DNA of 11,072 nt from positions 1 to 11,072 of the forward strand of contig JAKJFO010000134.1 in assembly GCA_022704885.1 (NCBI GenBank), given 5' to 3'. This document shows, one piece after another, positions 1 through 7,544 of the stretch. The notes beneath the pieces were generated by a model. It was not told the DNA's origin, did not search any database, and worked only from the letters and a program-made list of their open reading frames with translations. This stretch comes from Candidatus Rifleibacteriota bacterium. GTDB lineage: Bacteria; Riflebacteria; Ozemobacteria; Ozemobacterales; Ozemobacteraceae. Position 1 is the first letter of the stretch. Every line of letters begins with the position of its first letter. Made by a program: the position numbers and the translations under genes.

Positions 1-1508
1 AACCCGGCACTGCGCCGCCATACCGGCAGATCAATCGTTCGGCCGGCAGGCGATGTCACGCTGATGTTTTTGATGCCTGCAGGCAGATTCACCTTTACTT
101 CCATGCCGCTGTGATAATTGAACTGGGTCGGCCCGGGATTAGCCTGTTGACGCCAGCTGAGCAGATTCCAGAACAAAACTGGCCAGACGGCGGTAGTGTG
201 CAGATTGGAGCGATCTGCGGTGAGATTCAGGTAAATATTGCGATCACCCTGCGCATCTTCAGCCGCGATCAGCAGTGGCACACCGGCCACCGACATCAGC
301 GGTTGCCCGGAGACGCTGAAATTGCGATCAAAAGCCCAGGCCGCCATGACTCTGGGTAAACCGACAAGCAGCGGATGGTTTTTATCGAGAGCAACCGAGC
401 CCCGCACCGTCACGGGCTGAGAGGCATTATGAACGACAAAATTCCAGCGGCCGACGGGCGATCTGGCGCCGGGTTCTCCTTCGAAAAAAGCCAACTGCCC
501 GCCAGAAGTCACCACACTGGCAAGGCCGCTGCTGTTGATAGTGCGCTCGACCAGTGGACGCAGCCGGGGCGATATACTGGCGAGTTCGACCTTGACCGGT
601 TCGGGCCGCACCGGCAGGAGCCAGGCCTGATTGTCGTATTCTATTTCGTCGTTTCTGATGCTGGCGCGTATTTCTGCTGCCGTATCCTTTATCGACAGAC
701 GAACGCGGCGGTGTGACCGGGCGCCGAGTTCCACATCCAGCTGCTCGAGCACCTTGCCATTATCGACATTGACAATTTCGGCCGCAAGGCGCGCCGGCGC
801 TGTGGCAAAGTTCACAAACTCGAAAAAGCAACGATCGACATCGCCAAGCGCATAGCGATTCGCGGTGGTGACAGCAATGTTGGCGAGCGGTTTCCCAAAC
901 GACAGCCAGCTGATGTTGTCTGCCAGCGCCTGTTGCGTTGTGCGGTCGCTGATCACAATAACCCTGGTATCAGGCGAACAGATTTCTGAGACATTTCTGA
1001 GTGCAGCGTTGAGATCGGCATATGGTGAACGGCAACGCCAGCTGCCGATCAGATGTGATGCTTCTGTTGTCTTCAAATCAGGGCGACCGATAATCTCAGG
1101 TTCTACGCCGGCCCTGACAATGGTCAGTCTGACAAATCCGCGGGCGAGAATGTTCTGTTCGAGCCAGGTCAGCGCCCGACTGCGTGCCGTTTCGCCGCTG
1201 CCGGCCGACATCGACAGAGAATCATCGAGAATCAGGGCAACCGGCACCAGCTGGTCGCCGGTAACTGCACGCGGTGTGGCAGCTGCCAGCACCAACAAGG
1301 CCAGTATCAGCAGTTCAAGCACCAGCACGAGCGGAATCTGCAGGCGGGTGATTTTGCGCCCGCCTTCGGCCGGAACCTTGACATGACTCCAGAACATGAG
1401 CGAAGAAACTCTGATATTACGCGACTGCCGCCGAAACAGGTAAATGGCGGCGACAGCGGCCAGAGCCAGAATTCCCCAGAATGCCAGTGGGCTCATGAAT
1501 ATTGGCAT
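1..1508 (-). CDS. BatA-like membrane VWA-domain protein (C-terminus cut by window edge)
   Basis: The frame is open from an ATG at 1508 to the left edge, giving at least 502 residues; the C-terminus is missing. The N-terminus has the BatA/aerotolerance-regulator layout: one hydrophobic helix at about residues 8-25, a basic linker containing a VSSLMFW segment, and a second helix at about 56-77. A von Willebrand A domain follows, with MIDAS motif DDSLS at 95-99 and a later VIVISD strand at 183-188. The remaining 300 or so residues look like the periplasmic region of this family, including a HPLL segment and a WPVLFWNLL segment. An AGGAG site lies 6 bases before the ATG, which starts only 2 bases after the DUF58 stop. 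Family knowledge: VWA proteins of this type partner MoxR ATPases and bind divalent metal through the MIDAS. The link to the ABC transporter upstream is inference. Confidence 0.88.
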   Translation of the reverse strand, partial: MPIFMSPLAFWGILALAAVAAIYLFRRQSRNIRVSSLMFWSHVKVPAEGGRKITRLQIPLVLVLELLILALLVLAAATPRAVTGDQLVPVALILDDSLSMSAGSGETARSRALTWLEQNILARGFVRLTIVRAGVEPEIIGRPDLKTTEASHLIGSWRCRSPYADLNAALRNVSEICSPDTRVIVISDRTTQQALADNISWLSFGKPLANIAVTTANRYALGDVDRCFFEFVNFATAPARLAAEIVNVDNGKVLEQLDVELGARSHRRVRLSIKDTAAEIRASIRNDEIEYDNQAWLLPVRPEPVKVELASISPRLRPLVERTINSSGLASVVTSGGQLAFFEGEPGARSPVGRWNFVVHNASQPVTVRGSVALDKNHPLLVGLPRVMAAWAFDRNFSVSGQPLMSVAGVPLLIAAEDAQGDRNIYLNLTADRSNLHTTAVWPVLFWNLLSWRQQANPGPTQFNYHSGMEVKVNLPAGIKNISVTSPAGRTIDLPVWRRSAG

Positions 1509-1510
1509 CT

Positions 1511-2386
1511 TCAGCTCCTGGTCATTATTATCTCGGTTTTAAGCAGTTCTACCGGCACAAAATCGCCGAGCAGCTGCTCGCCGAGACAATGGGTAAAAAG
1601 CGCGCCGTATTTGCTGCAGCACTTTTTCCAGTATTCCTGGTGGCGGGTAAAATTGCGCAAATACTCAGCAATCAGACTTTCATCGGCTATCAGCTCAACC
1701 GCTTCGGCAGTTTCGCAGTCGATAAGCCTGACGTTACCAGCGAACTCAGGAGCGACGTCTTCACGGGCCAGCACCTGCACGACGGTCAGCAGCGCGGCGC
1801 CATCAGAAAGCTGGCGCAAAACCGACACCGGCTCCTGACTCCAGAACAGGTCGCTGAGAAGAATGCGAACCCCGTTGTTGCGCAATCTGGGCGGAAACGA
1901 CGTGATCGTTTCGCCAACATTGCCACTGTAATCAAAATCAGCGCCCTGCCATCTGCTAAGCGGCAATGTCGCAGATTCAACTTTATGGCAACGGTCTTTG
2001 AGCAGCCAGCAGCTTACAGTATAGCCTGAGTTGAGAGCCGCCACCCGCAGCAGCGCGGCAAGCGACATCGCTGCCGCTCCCTTGTGAAAGGTGGTGCCAG
2101 CCATCGAAACCGAAGTATCGATAAGAATATCGAGATGCGGCGAAATCTCTTCGCGAAAAAGCTTTACCGTCAAGCGATCTGAGCGCGCCATGGCATTCCA
2201 GTCGATGTGCCTGACATCATCGCCCGGCTGATACTCGCGGTGGTCGAGAAATTCGAGAGAATTACCGGTATTGCGGCCAAAGCGGCTGCCGCCCTGTAAC
2301 CCGGAAAATCTCGATGACACGTTCAGATAAAACCGCTGTCCGGCGATTTCTGCTGCTTCTATACTGCTTTTAACGAGTTTATGCAC
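1511..2386 (-). CDS. DUF58 family protein (VWA-like, MoxR partner)
   Basis: A 291-aa protein without membrane helices. The DUF58 hallmark lies at about residues 45-68: EF, then an HREYQPGDDVRHIDWN block, then AR. It is followed by a MIDAS-like DTSVSM at 90-95 and an ILLSDLF strand at 175-181, as in VWA folds. Many DUF58 proteins carry N-terminal membrane helices; this short form lacks them, so it is probably cytoplasmic and attached to the membrane through partners. The start is GTG, 4 bases after the permease stop, with only a weak GGA about 11 bases upstream, so translation probably depends on ribosomes arriving from the permease. DUF58 genes are nearly always next to moxR; here moxR lies four genes upstream in the same operon. 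The molecular role of DUF58 is not established. Confidence 0.92.
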   Translation of the reverse strand: MHKLVKSSIEAAEIAGQRFYLNVSSRFSGLQGGSRFGRNTGNSLEFLDHREYQPGDDVRHIDWNAMARSDRLTVKLFREEISPHLDILIDTSVSMAGTTFHKGAAAMSLAALLRVAALNSGYTVSCWLLKDRCHKVESATLPLSRWQGADFDYSGNVGETITSFPPRLRNNGVRILLSDLFWSQEPVSVLRQLSDGAALLTVVQVLAREDVAPEFAGNVRLIDCETAEAVELIADESLIAEYLRNFTRHQEYWKKCCSKYGALFTHCLGEQLLGDFVPVELLKTEIIMTRS

Positions 2387-2390
2387 TTGT

Positions 2391-3848
2391 TCAATAATCC
2401 ATTTCGCTGTAATAATCCTTGAACTGACGAGAGAGCCATGGAAGATTGATGACCAGACCGATTACTGCCAGCATGGCGGCAAAGAGCAGCACAGAATCAC
2501 TGCGCCGCACCGCGGTAACATAAAGCGGGTTGGCGATAAGAAGCGTTTCTGAATCCAGTCCGATAACGCCACCAGCAAGTATTGGCACAATCGAAAAAAC
2601 AGCGCAGGTAAGAAGGGCGACCACCCAGGTGTTGCGAATGTCGATCTGTTCGACGAGAAAAATGCGGCGAATGAATGCCGCCAGCAGCGAATAGCCAAGC
2701 AGATAGCAGTAAAAGCTGCCAGAATACAGCATATAGTCACTCATCATGCCGCGAGTATGCACATAACCGCTGGTCGGGGAACCGGCCGCCACCAGAGCGA
2801 TAAAGAACGTCAAAATCTGCATGATCAGAATCCAGGCAAGCCCCCCGGCAGCTCCGCTGAAAAAGAGAAATGCCATTCGCGACCAGACAAAACCTTTGGG
2901 AATCTCACGAATGACCCGTTCGGTGAGAAAATCGCGCTCAGATACCGCAATCAGACAGGCCATGCTGAGCACATAGCTTGACAAAAAGCCCCAGACGACA
3001 AATATCTCGCTGCTGGCACTGACAACAGACCAGTAACCGCACATCAGAAGAGTAACCAGCCAGAGAACCGTCGAAGCAACGCGCACCGGCAGCATGCGGT
3101 TGGTACCGGCAGGGGCCACTACGGCAGCCGCAGCGTGATAAAGCATGTAAATGAGCAAAACCATAAAAGTGGCAAACGTTAAAAGAGAAGAAAAAAGATA
3201 TCCAGAGCCAAAAGTGCGGTCAAGGCCGTATCTGATCATTTCGCCGCCTATGCCCAACAGGCTGAAGAACATGACAACCTGAAAAAGCAGGCCGGCGCCA
3301 CGAAAAATGTACATGCTGCCGCCCTCGCGCGAAAGACTGCCAACACAGATCTGAAACATCGTTCCGGCCGCACTGACAAACAGGCCAAGACAGATCAGAA
3401 TAAAGGTGGCCCAGAGATCTACGCCACTCAGAAAGAAAGTCATCGACATGAACGGAGCAAAAGCGCTGTTGATCAAAAGAATTATCAGAAAAGCCGCAGC
3501 GAACTTGCCACGAATAATCGCCTGCGGAGTGATCGTCGTTATGAACAGCAGCTCATCGCTGCCTTCGCTGCGTTCGCGAGAAAATCTGAACCCCGAATAG
3601 ATCGGTATGATCGCGAAACTGGCGAGAAAAAGCACGCCGTAAAGAAACATCAGGGTTTCCTGACCGGCACTGCTGTAACGCGAATGGTTGTCAGCGAGAG
3701 AAAGACTGAGAACCACGCACTGAAAGGCAAGAAAGAGAATGAGCACCCCCCAGAAGAACTTGCCGCGCACGATCTGGCGCAGTTCTTTGACGATGATCGG
3801 GTTTACCCAGCCGTCGAACCGGTCGAAAATACTGGTCATATCCGTCAT
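2391..3848 (-). CDS. ABC-2 type transporter permease
   Basis: A 485-aa integral membrane protein with about 12 hydrophobic segments (near residues 32-50, 66-88, 113-135, 146-168, 181-200, 219-243, 257-276, 282-303, 325-352, 372-395, 406-427 and 452-470). The cytoplasmic N-terminus carries the NPIIVKELRQIVRGK segment typical of ABC-2 permeases, and an SRERSEGSDELL loop follows the second helix, a position where these proteins contact the ATPase. Twelve helices is about twice the minimal six-helix permease, so one chain may supply the whole channel, or it may dimerise. The start ATG overlaps the ATPase stop in an ATGA with a GAGG site just upstream. It should pair with the ATPase encoded immediately before it. 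The substrate is unknown; related pairs export peptides, lipids or other envelope compounds. Confidence 0.92.
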   Translation of the reverse strand: MTDMTSIFDRFDGWVNPIIVKELRQIVRGKFFWGVLILFLAFQCVVLSLSLADNHSRYSSAGQETLMFLYGVLFLASFAIIPIYSGFRFSRERSEGSDELLFITTITPQAIIRGKFAAAFLIILLINSAFAPFMSMTFFLSGVDLWATFILICLGLFVSAAGTMFQICVGSLSREGGSMYIFRGAGLLFQVVMFFSLLGIGGEMIRYGLDRTFGSGYLFSSLLTFATFMVLLIYMLYHAAAAVVAPAGTNRMLPVRVASTVLWLVTLLMCGYWSVVSASSEIFVVWGFLSSYVLSMACLIAVSERDFLTERVIREIPKGFVWSRMAFLFFSGAAGGLAWILIMQILTFFIALVAAGSPTSGYVHTRGMMSDYMLYSGSFYCYLLGYSLLAAFIRRIFLVEQIDIRNTWVVALLTCAVFSIVPILAGGVIGLDSETLLIANPLYVTAVRRSDSVLLFAAMLAVIGLVINLPWLSRQFKDYYSEMDY

Positions 3849-4774
3849 TGTACCTCACCTCTGGTAATGTTCATGAATACAGATTCGAGATTCTGCTGAC
3901 GGAACCTGAATTCGATGATTCTTTTGCCGGCAGACACAATCTCTTTCAAGAGAGCAAAAGCTTCTTCGTCGCTACCGGCATAGTCGAACTCAACGCATTT
4001 GCCATTAACCACAAGGTTTTCAACACCCGGCAGCAGAATCATGTAATTGGAAAATTCTTCGAGACCGTCTATTGGCCTGATAATCAGGCGGCGGTGCGAG
4101 ACCTCGGCCTCGGTAATTTCCTCTATAGAACCGAACTTGAGCATCGCGCCCTGCTCGATAATCAAGGTCGATGAGCAGATTTCGGAAAGCTCGCTGAGAA
4201 TGTGTGAGCTGATCAAAATTCCCTTGCCCTGCCGGCTCAGCACTCGCAGCAGTTCGCGCAACTCGATGCGGGCGCGCGGATCGAGGCCGGCAGCCGGCTC
4301 ATCCATCAGGATGAAAGCGGGATCATGAATCAGAGCACGGGCGATACTTACCCGCTGTTTCATACCCTTCGACAGCGCAGAAAGCAGCTTTTCACGAATC
4401 CCGATGAGATTGGTGAATTCCATCAGATCATTTACCAGCACCCGTCGTCGCGTCGGGTTTATACCATAGGCCCTGGCAAAAAAGTCGATGTATTCGAATA
4501 CGGTCATGTCGTCCTGCGTCGGCAGAGTGTCTGGCACAAAACCAATCTTCTCGCGCGCCATTTCCGGATGACTGATGATCGAGTGACCATCAAGCTCGAT
4601 GCTGCCTGAGCTCGGCTCTTCGATGCTGGCCAGCATACGCAGGGTCGTAGTTTTGCCGGCGCCATTAGGGCCGACAAAACCGGTGATATCACCGCCGGTC
4701 AGCTGAAAATTAAGTCGCTTTACAGCATGTGTATCACCGAAATTCTTGCTGAGGTTTTTGATACTGAGAATCAT
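3845..4774 (-). CDS. ABC transporter ATP-binding protein
   Basis: A 309-aa nucleotide-binding subunit. Motifs in order: Walker A GPNGAGKTT (35-43), signature LSKGMKQR (134-141), Walker B ILMDEP (155-160), D-loop GLD (163-165) and switch histidine H191 in SSH. The usual Q-loop glutamine is not obvious: the stretch reads IGFVPDTLP (about 77-85), as in the ABC-2 subfamily where P-E/P-D replaces it. Residues from about 220 to 309 form the C-terminal extension common in ABC-2 exporter ATPases (as in GldA- and CcmA-like proteins), ending in a LESVFMNIT segment. The ATG overlaps the preceding stop in ATGA, with a purine-rich AGGGGG site 10 bases upstream. It powers the permease encoded next. All catalytic residues look intact. 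Confidence 0.95.
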   Translation of the reverse strand: MILSIKNLSKNFGDTHAVKRLNFQLTGGDITGFVGPNGAGKTTTLRMLASIEEPSSGSIELDGHSIISHPEMAREKIGFVPDTLPTQDDMTVFEYIDFFARAYGINPTRRRVLVNDLMEFTNLIGIREKLLSALSKGMKQRVSIARALIHDPAFILMDEPAAGLDPRARIELRELLRVLSRQGKGILISSHILSELSEICSSTLIIEQGAMLKFGSIEEITEAEVSHRRLIIRPIDGLEEFSNYMILLPGVENLVVNGKCVEFDYAGSDEEAFALLKEIVSAGKRIIEFRFRQQNLESVFMNITRGEVQ

Positions 4775-6504
4775 GGCTGTGTATCCCCCTTGAGCATGCC
4801 AAGCACAATCGACTGTTCAGTTTTCTCGGCCGAACTGTCGATTGCCTGCACCAGAAAAGGCGAGGTCTTGATCTGCGCTATGTAGCTGCCTGGCGTCAGA
4901 AAGCGCTCAGGGCTCTTGATCAGATCGGGCATAACCTTGAACCAGGGGCCGTGAAACAGATCGGCCAGCGATCTTCTATGGTAACCAACAGTGCGACCAG
5001 TCGCAATCAGCACCGCTTTATTGCCGGCTGAAATATTTGAACCAGTATAAACAGTGCCATCGGCAGTCACCAGCGTTATTTTGTCGATATCTGAACCAAG
5101 CCCGTTGAGCAGCTGCAGGTAGTTATCCTGCCAGCTTAACTCGATGCGCTCACGCCGCGTCTGCAACGCGCGCAGATGCAGGCTGCGCGGCACCTTGGGC
5201 TTGATCCAGCCGGTCGCCAGGTTCTGATCTTCATCGAGCAAGATAAACCGCCCACTGTCGACATTGCGACCATAATCGCTGCCATAGGCATAAACTTCGG
5301 TCTGAGTGTCGAAACGCAGACCTTCCGGGCGGGAAGACGACGAAAACAGCGAGTAATTAGCCAGCGTTATCGCGCGATTGTAGCGCTCGTCAAGCAGTGT
5401 CAGCGAATGTCTTTTTACTCGCAGCGTCGAACTTTCAAAAGCCAGGTAATAGCCGTATATGAACAGGCAGCAGACCGCTGAAGCCGCCGGAACGGTCAGA
5501 AACACCAGAATTTTGCGACCGAGGCGGTGCAGCACGAAGACATTCACCGGCCCGATGAGAAAAGCAAATATATAGACGATAACCATAAGCCAGCGGGTAG
5601 AAAGCGTTTCGGTTTCATCGGCAGCAAATTTCAGCGGTGAGTCACCTCTGAATTCATAATCCGAAAAGATATCGCTCAGATAATTCGGAAACACCCTGCC
5701 GGAGGTGTCGGCCATTTCTCTGATCAGATTGGGGCCGCTCTCAATTACCCTGCCAAAACCGCCTTCGTAAACTCTGAGATCGAACGATTTATCCTGGCCT
5801 GACTGGGCAAGTGCGGTAAAGTCTTGTGGTAACTCGACAGAACCAATCGTCAGCAGACTGCCGCCGGCACGGACGTAGTCGAATACCGCCTGCCGCACCA
5901 TTTCTGGCATTTCGTTGATACTGCCGGCATAAAAAACCAGCATGTGGAACTGCGAATAGCCAAGCCAGTTTTGGTAAAGCTGTGAGAGACTGCCTTCGAA
6001 CTGGTTCATCTCGACGTTAAGAGAATTTCCGGCACCGCTGCCGCTGAAAGCAGCCTCGAAATCAGTTCGCGATACGCGTGAATCGACAAGAATCTGCTTG
6101 CGATTGTAATAGCCCCGGTAACAACGAAAGTCACGATGCAAACTCTGCTCGCGCAACTGCATGCCATCGAGTTCGACACGCATGCCGGCCGAGTAAAAGT
6201 CCATGATCGGTATCATCAGCGCTTCTTCGCGAACTTCACCACCGGCGATCCTGAAGCCGCGAGAGACCTCTTCGAGAGCCCTTGAATGCTGCGCACGCAT
6301 GGTCAGCCTGACATCACGCTCGCGGTTAGAACTGTTGGTAATGATTACCCGGCAGAAAGCGTAGCCGAAAAAGCTCTTCGGCGCCAGATCGGGCATAGCC
6401 GTAATACGAACGCCATCGTAATCTATCGTCTGTGCCTGCGCACCCGAAGCGGAAAGCATTATAACCAGCACAACGAACAGAATGAATTGAAAAGTTCTGA
6501 TCAC
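4771..6504 (-). CDS. Membrane protein with signal peptide and pseudo-amidotransferase-like region
   Basis: A 577-aa protein. Residues 1-24 are a signal peptide (hydrophobic 7-18, likely cleavage after AQA at 22-24). Residues 25-300 would be outside the cytoplasm; 184-235 read like a Rossmann/GATase-like core, with a hydrophobic strand, YAGS, an amphipathic helix and YVRAGGSLLTIG. No GxCxG nucleophile elbow is visible, so catalysis is unlikely. Two membrane helices follow (about 305-327 and 331-354) around an IGPVN...LHRLGRK motif that recurs in membrane proteins next to MoxR/ABC clusters. Residues 360-577 would again be outside. The start is GTG overlapping the moxR stop (GTGA), with GGAG 8 bases upstream. 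No assigned function; the context suggests an accessory subunit of the ABC exporter, comparable in position to GldG-type partners, which is inference. Confidence 0.85.
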   Translation of the reverse strand: MIRTFQFILFVVLVIMLSASGAQAQTIDYDGVRITAMPDLAPKSFFGYAFCRVIITNSSNRERDVRLTMRAQHSRALEEVSRGFRIAGGEVREEALMIPIMDFYSAGMRVELDGMQLREQSLHRDFRCYRGYYNRKQILVDSRVSRTDFEAAFSGSGAGNSLNVEMNQFEGSLSQLYQNWLGYSQFHMLVFYAGSINEMPEMVRQAVFDYVRAGGSLLTIGSVELPQDFTALAQSGQDKSFDLRVYEGGFGRVIESGPNLIREMADTSGRVFPNYLSDIFSDYEFRGDSPLKFAADETETLSTRWLMVIVYIFAFLIGPVNVFVLHRLGRKILVFLTVPAASAVCCLFIYGYYLAFESSTLRVKRHSLTLLDERYNRAITLANYSLFSSSSRPEGLRFDTQTEVYAYGSDYGRNVDSGRFILLDEDQNLATGWIKPKVPRSLHLRALQTRRERIELSWQDNYLQLLNGLGSDIDKITLVTADGTVYTGSNISAGNKAVLIATGRTVGYHRRSLADLFHGPWFKVMPDLIKSPERFLTPGSYIAQIKTSPFLVQAIDSSAEKTEQSIVLGMLKGDTQP

Positions 6505-7544
6505 TTGCCGGACTCCACTATCAGCTCATCGGCAAGGCCAAGATCGGTTTCTTTAACGGATTTGCGTATTTCGTCGAGAAGCGTCGCCGTGGTGAGTCCC
6601 TCGAAGCGTGCCTTGTAGTTGAGAAGAACACGATGATTAAGCGCCGGAATCAGCACCTCGCGTACGTCTTCAAAACCGACAGAAGGACGACCGGCCAGCA
6701 AGGCCACACCACGTGCGGTTTCTGCGACTGCGATGGCAGCACGAGGCGAAGCGCCATACTGCACAAATTCCTGAACCTGGCGACTGGCTGCTGTGCCAGA
6801 GCCAGGACTGGTAGCACTTACCAGGCGGGCGATATACTCAGCCACCGGCCCGGGCAGATATATGCGATTCATCACATCGAACAGACTTTCGAGCTCTTCG
6901 GCTGAAACATTGAACGAGGCTGCCGGCGGTTCACCGTGCCGACGCGAAAAAATGATTTCACGCAGGGTAGCAACATCGGCAGACTTTACTTCAAGTTTAA
7001 AAACGAAGCGGTCGAGCTGAGCTTCTGGCAGCGGGTAAGTGCCTTCGAGTTCAATGGGATTTTGCGAGGCCAGCACAAAAAACGGCGCAGGCAGCTTGCG
7101 GGTGGTGCCAAGCAGTGTCACCGATCTTTCCTGCATGGCTTCAAGCAGCGCAGACTGTGTTTTCGGCGAAGCACGATTTATTTCGTCGGCCAGGAGAATG
7201 TTGGTGAAGATCGGGCCGGGCTGAAAAACCATTTCGCGCTGACCAGACTCATTCTGCTGCAGAATGTGAGCGCCAAGAATGTCGCCCGGCATCAGATCGG
7301 GGGTGAATTGAACGCGGCTGAATTTGAGGCTGAGCAGTTCGCCAAGCGTTCTGATCAGGGCGGTTTTACCGACACCCGGCAGGCCTTCGAGCAGAATGTG
7401 GCCACGGCTCAATATGCCGATGAGCACCATGCGATGCAGGTCGGTGCGACCGATCAGAATGCGGTCGAGTTCCTTGAGAATTTTGTGGGCCTTGGCGCTG
7501 GCCGCCGCCAGTTCAGTCTGAGATACCAGTGTTTGCTGCTTCAT
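6501..7544 (-). CDS. moxR: MoxR family AAA+ ATPase
   Basis: A 347-aa protein of usual MoxR length. An N-terminal helical segment precedes Walker A GLPGVGKT (54-61), the MoxR-specific FTPDLMPGDILG region (80-91), Walker B LLADE followed by INRASPKTQ (117-130), sensor 1 ASQNP (159-163), a LPEAQLDRF segment (172-180) and a C-terminal lid with GASPRA as the sensor 2 region. MoxR proteins form hexameric rings that remodel or mature client complexes with VWA-domain partners. Two such partners (DUF58 and BatA-like) lie downstream in this operon. The ATG overlaps the preceding stop in ATGA with GGAG 6 bases upstream. In many genomes moxR is followed directly by DUF58; here the ABC transporter genes and a 577-aa membrane protein are inserted between them. 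Confidence 0.96.
   Translation of the reverse strand: MKQQTLVSQTELAAASAKAHKILKELDRILIGRTDLHRMVLIGILSRGHILLEGLPGVGKTALIRTLGELLSLKFSRVQFTPDLMPGDILGAHILQQNESGQREMVFQPGPIFTNILLADEINRASPKTQSALLEAMQERSVTLLGTTRKLPAPFFVLASQNPIELEGTYPLPEAQLDRFVFKLEVKSADVATLREIIFSRRHGEPPAASFNVSAEELESLFDVMNRIYLPGPVAEYIARLVSATSPGSGTAASRQVQEFVQYGASPRAAIAVAETARGVALLAGRPSVGFEDVREVLIPALNHRVLLNYKARFEGLTTATLLDEIRKSVKETDLGLADELIVESGK

Noticed and set aside
865..1386. 173-residue and neighbouring open frames on the plus strand in 1-1500
   Set aside because: They are shadows of the BatA-like VWA gene, which has family motifs throughout its length on the minus strand.
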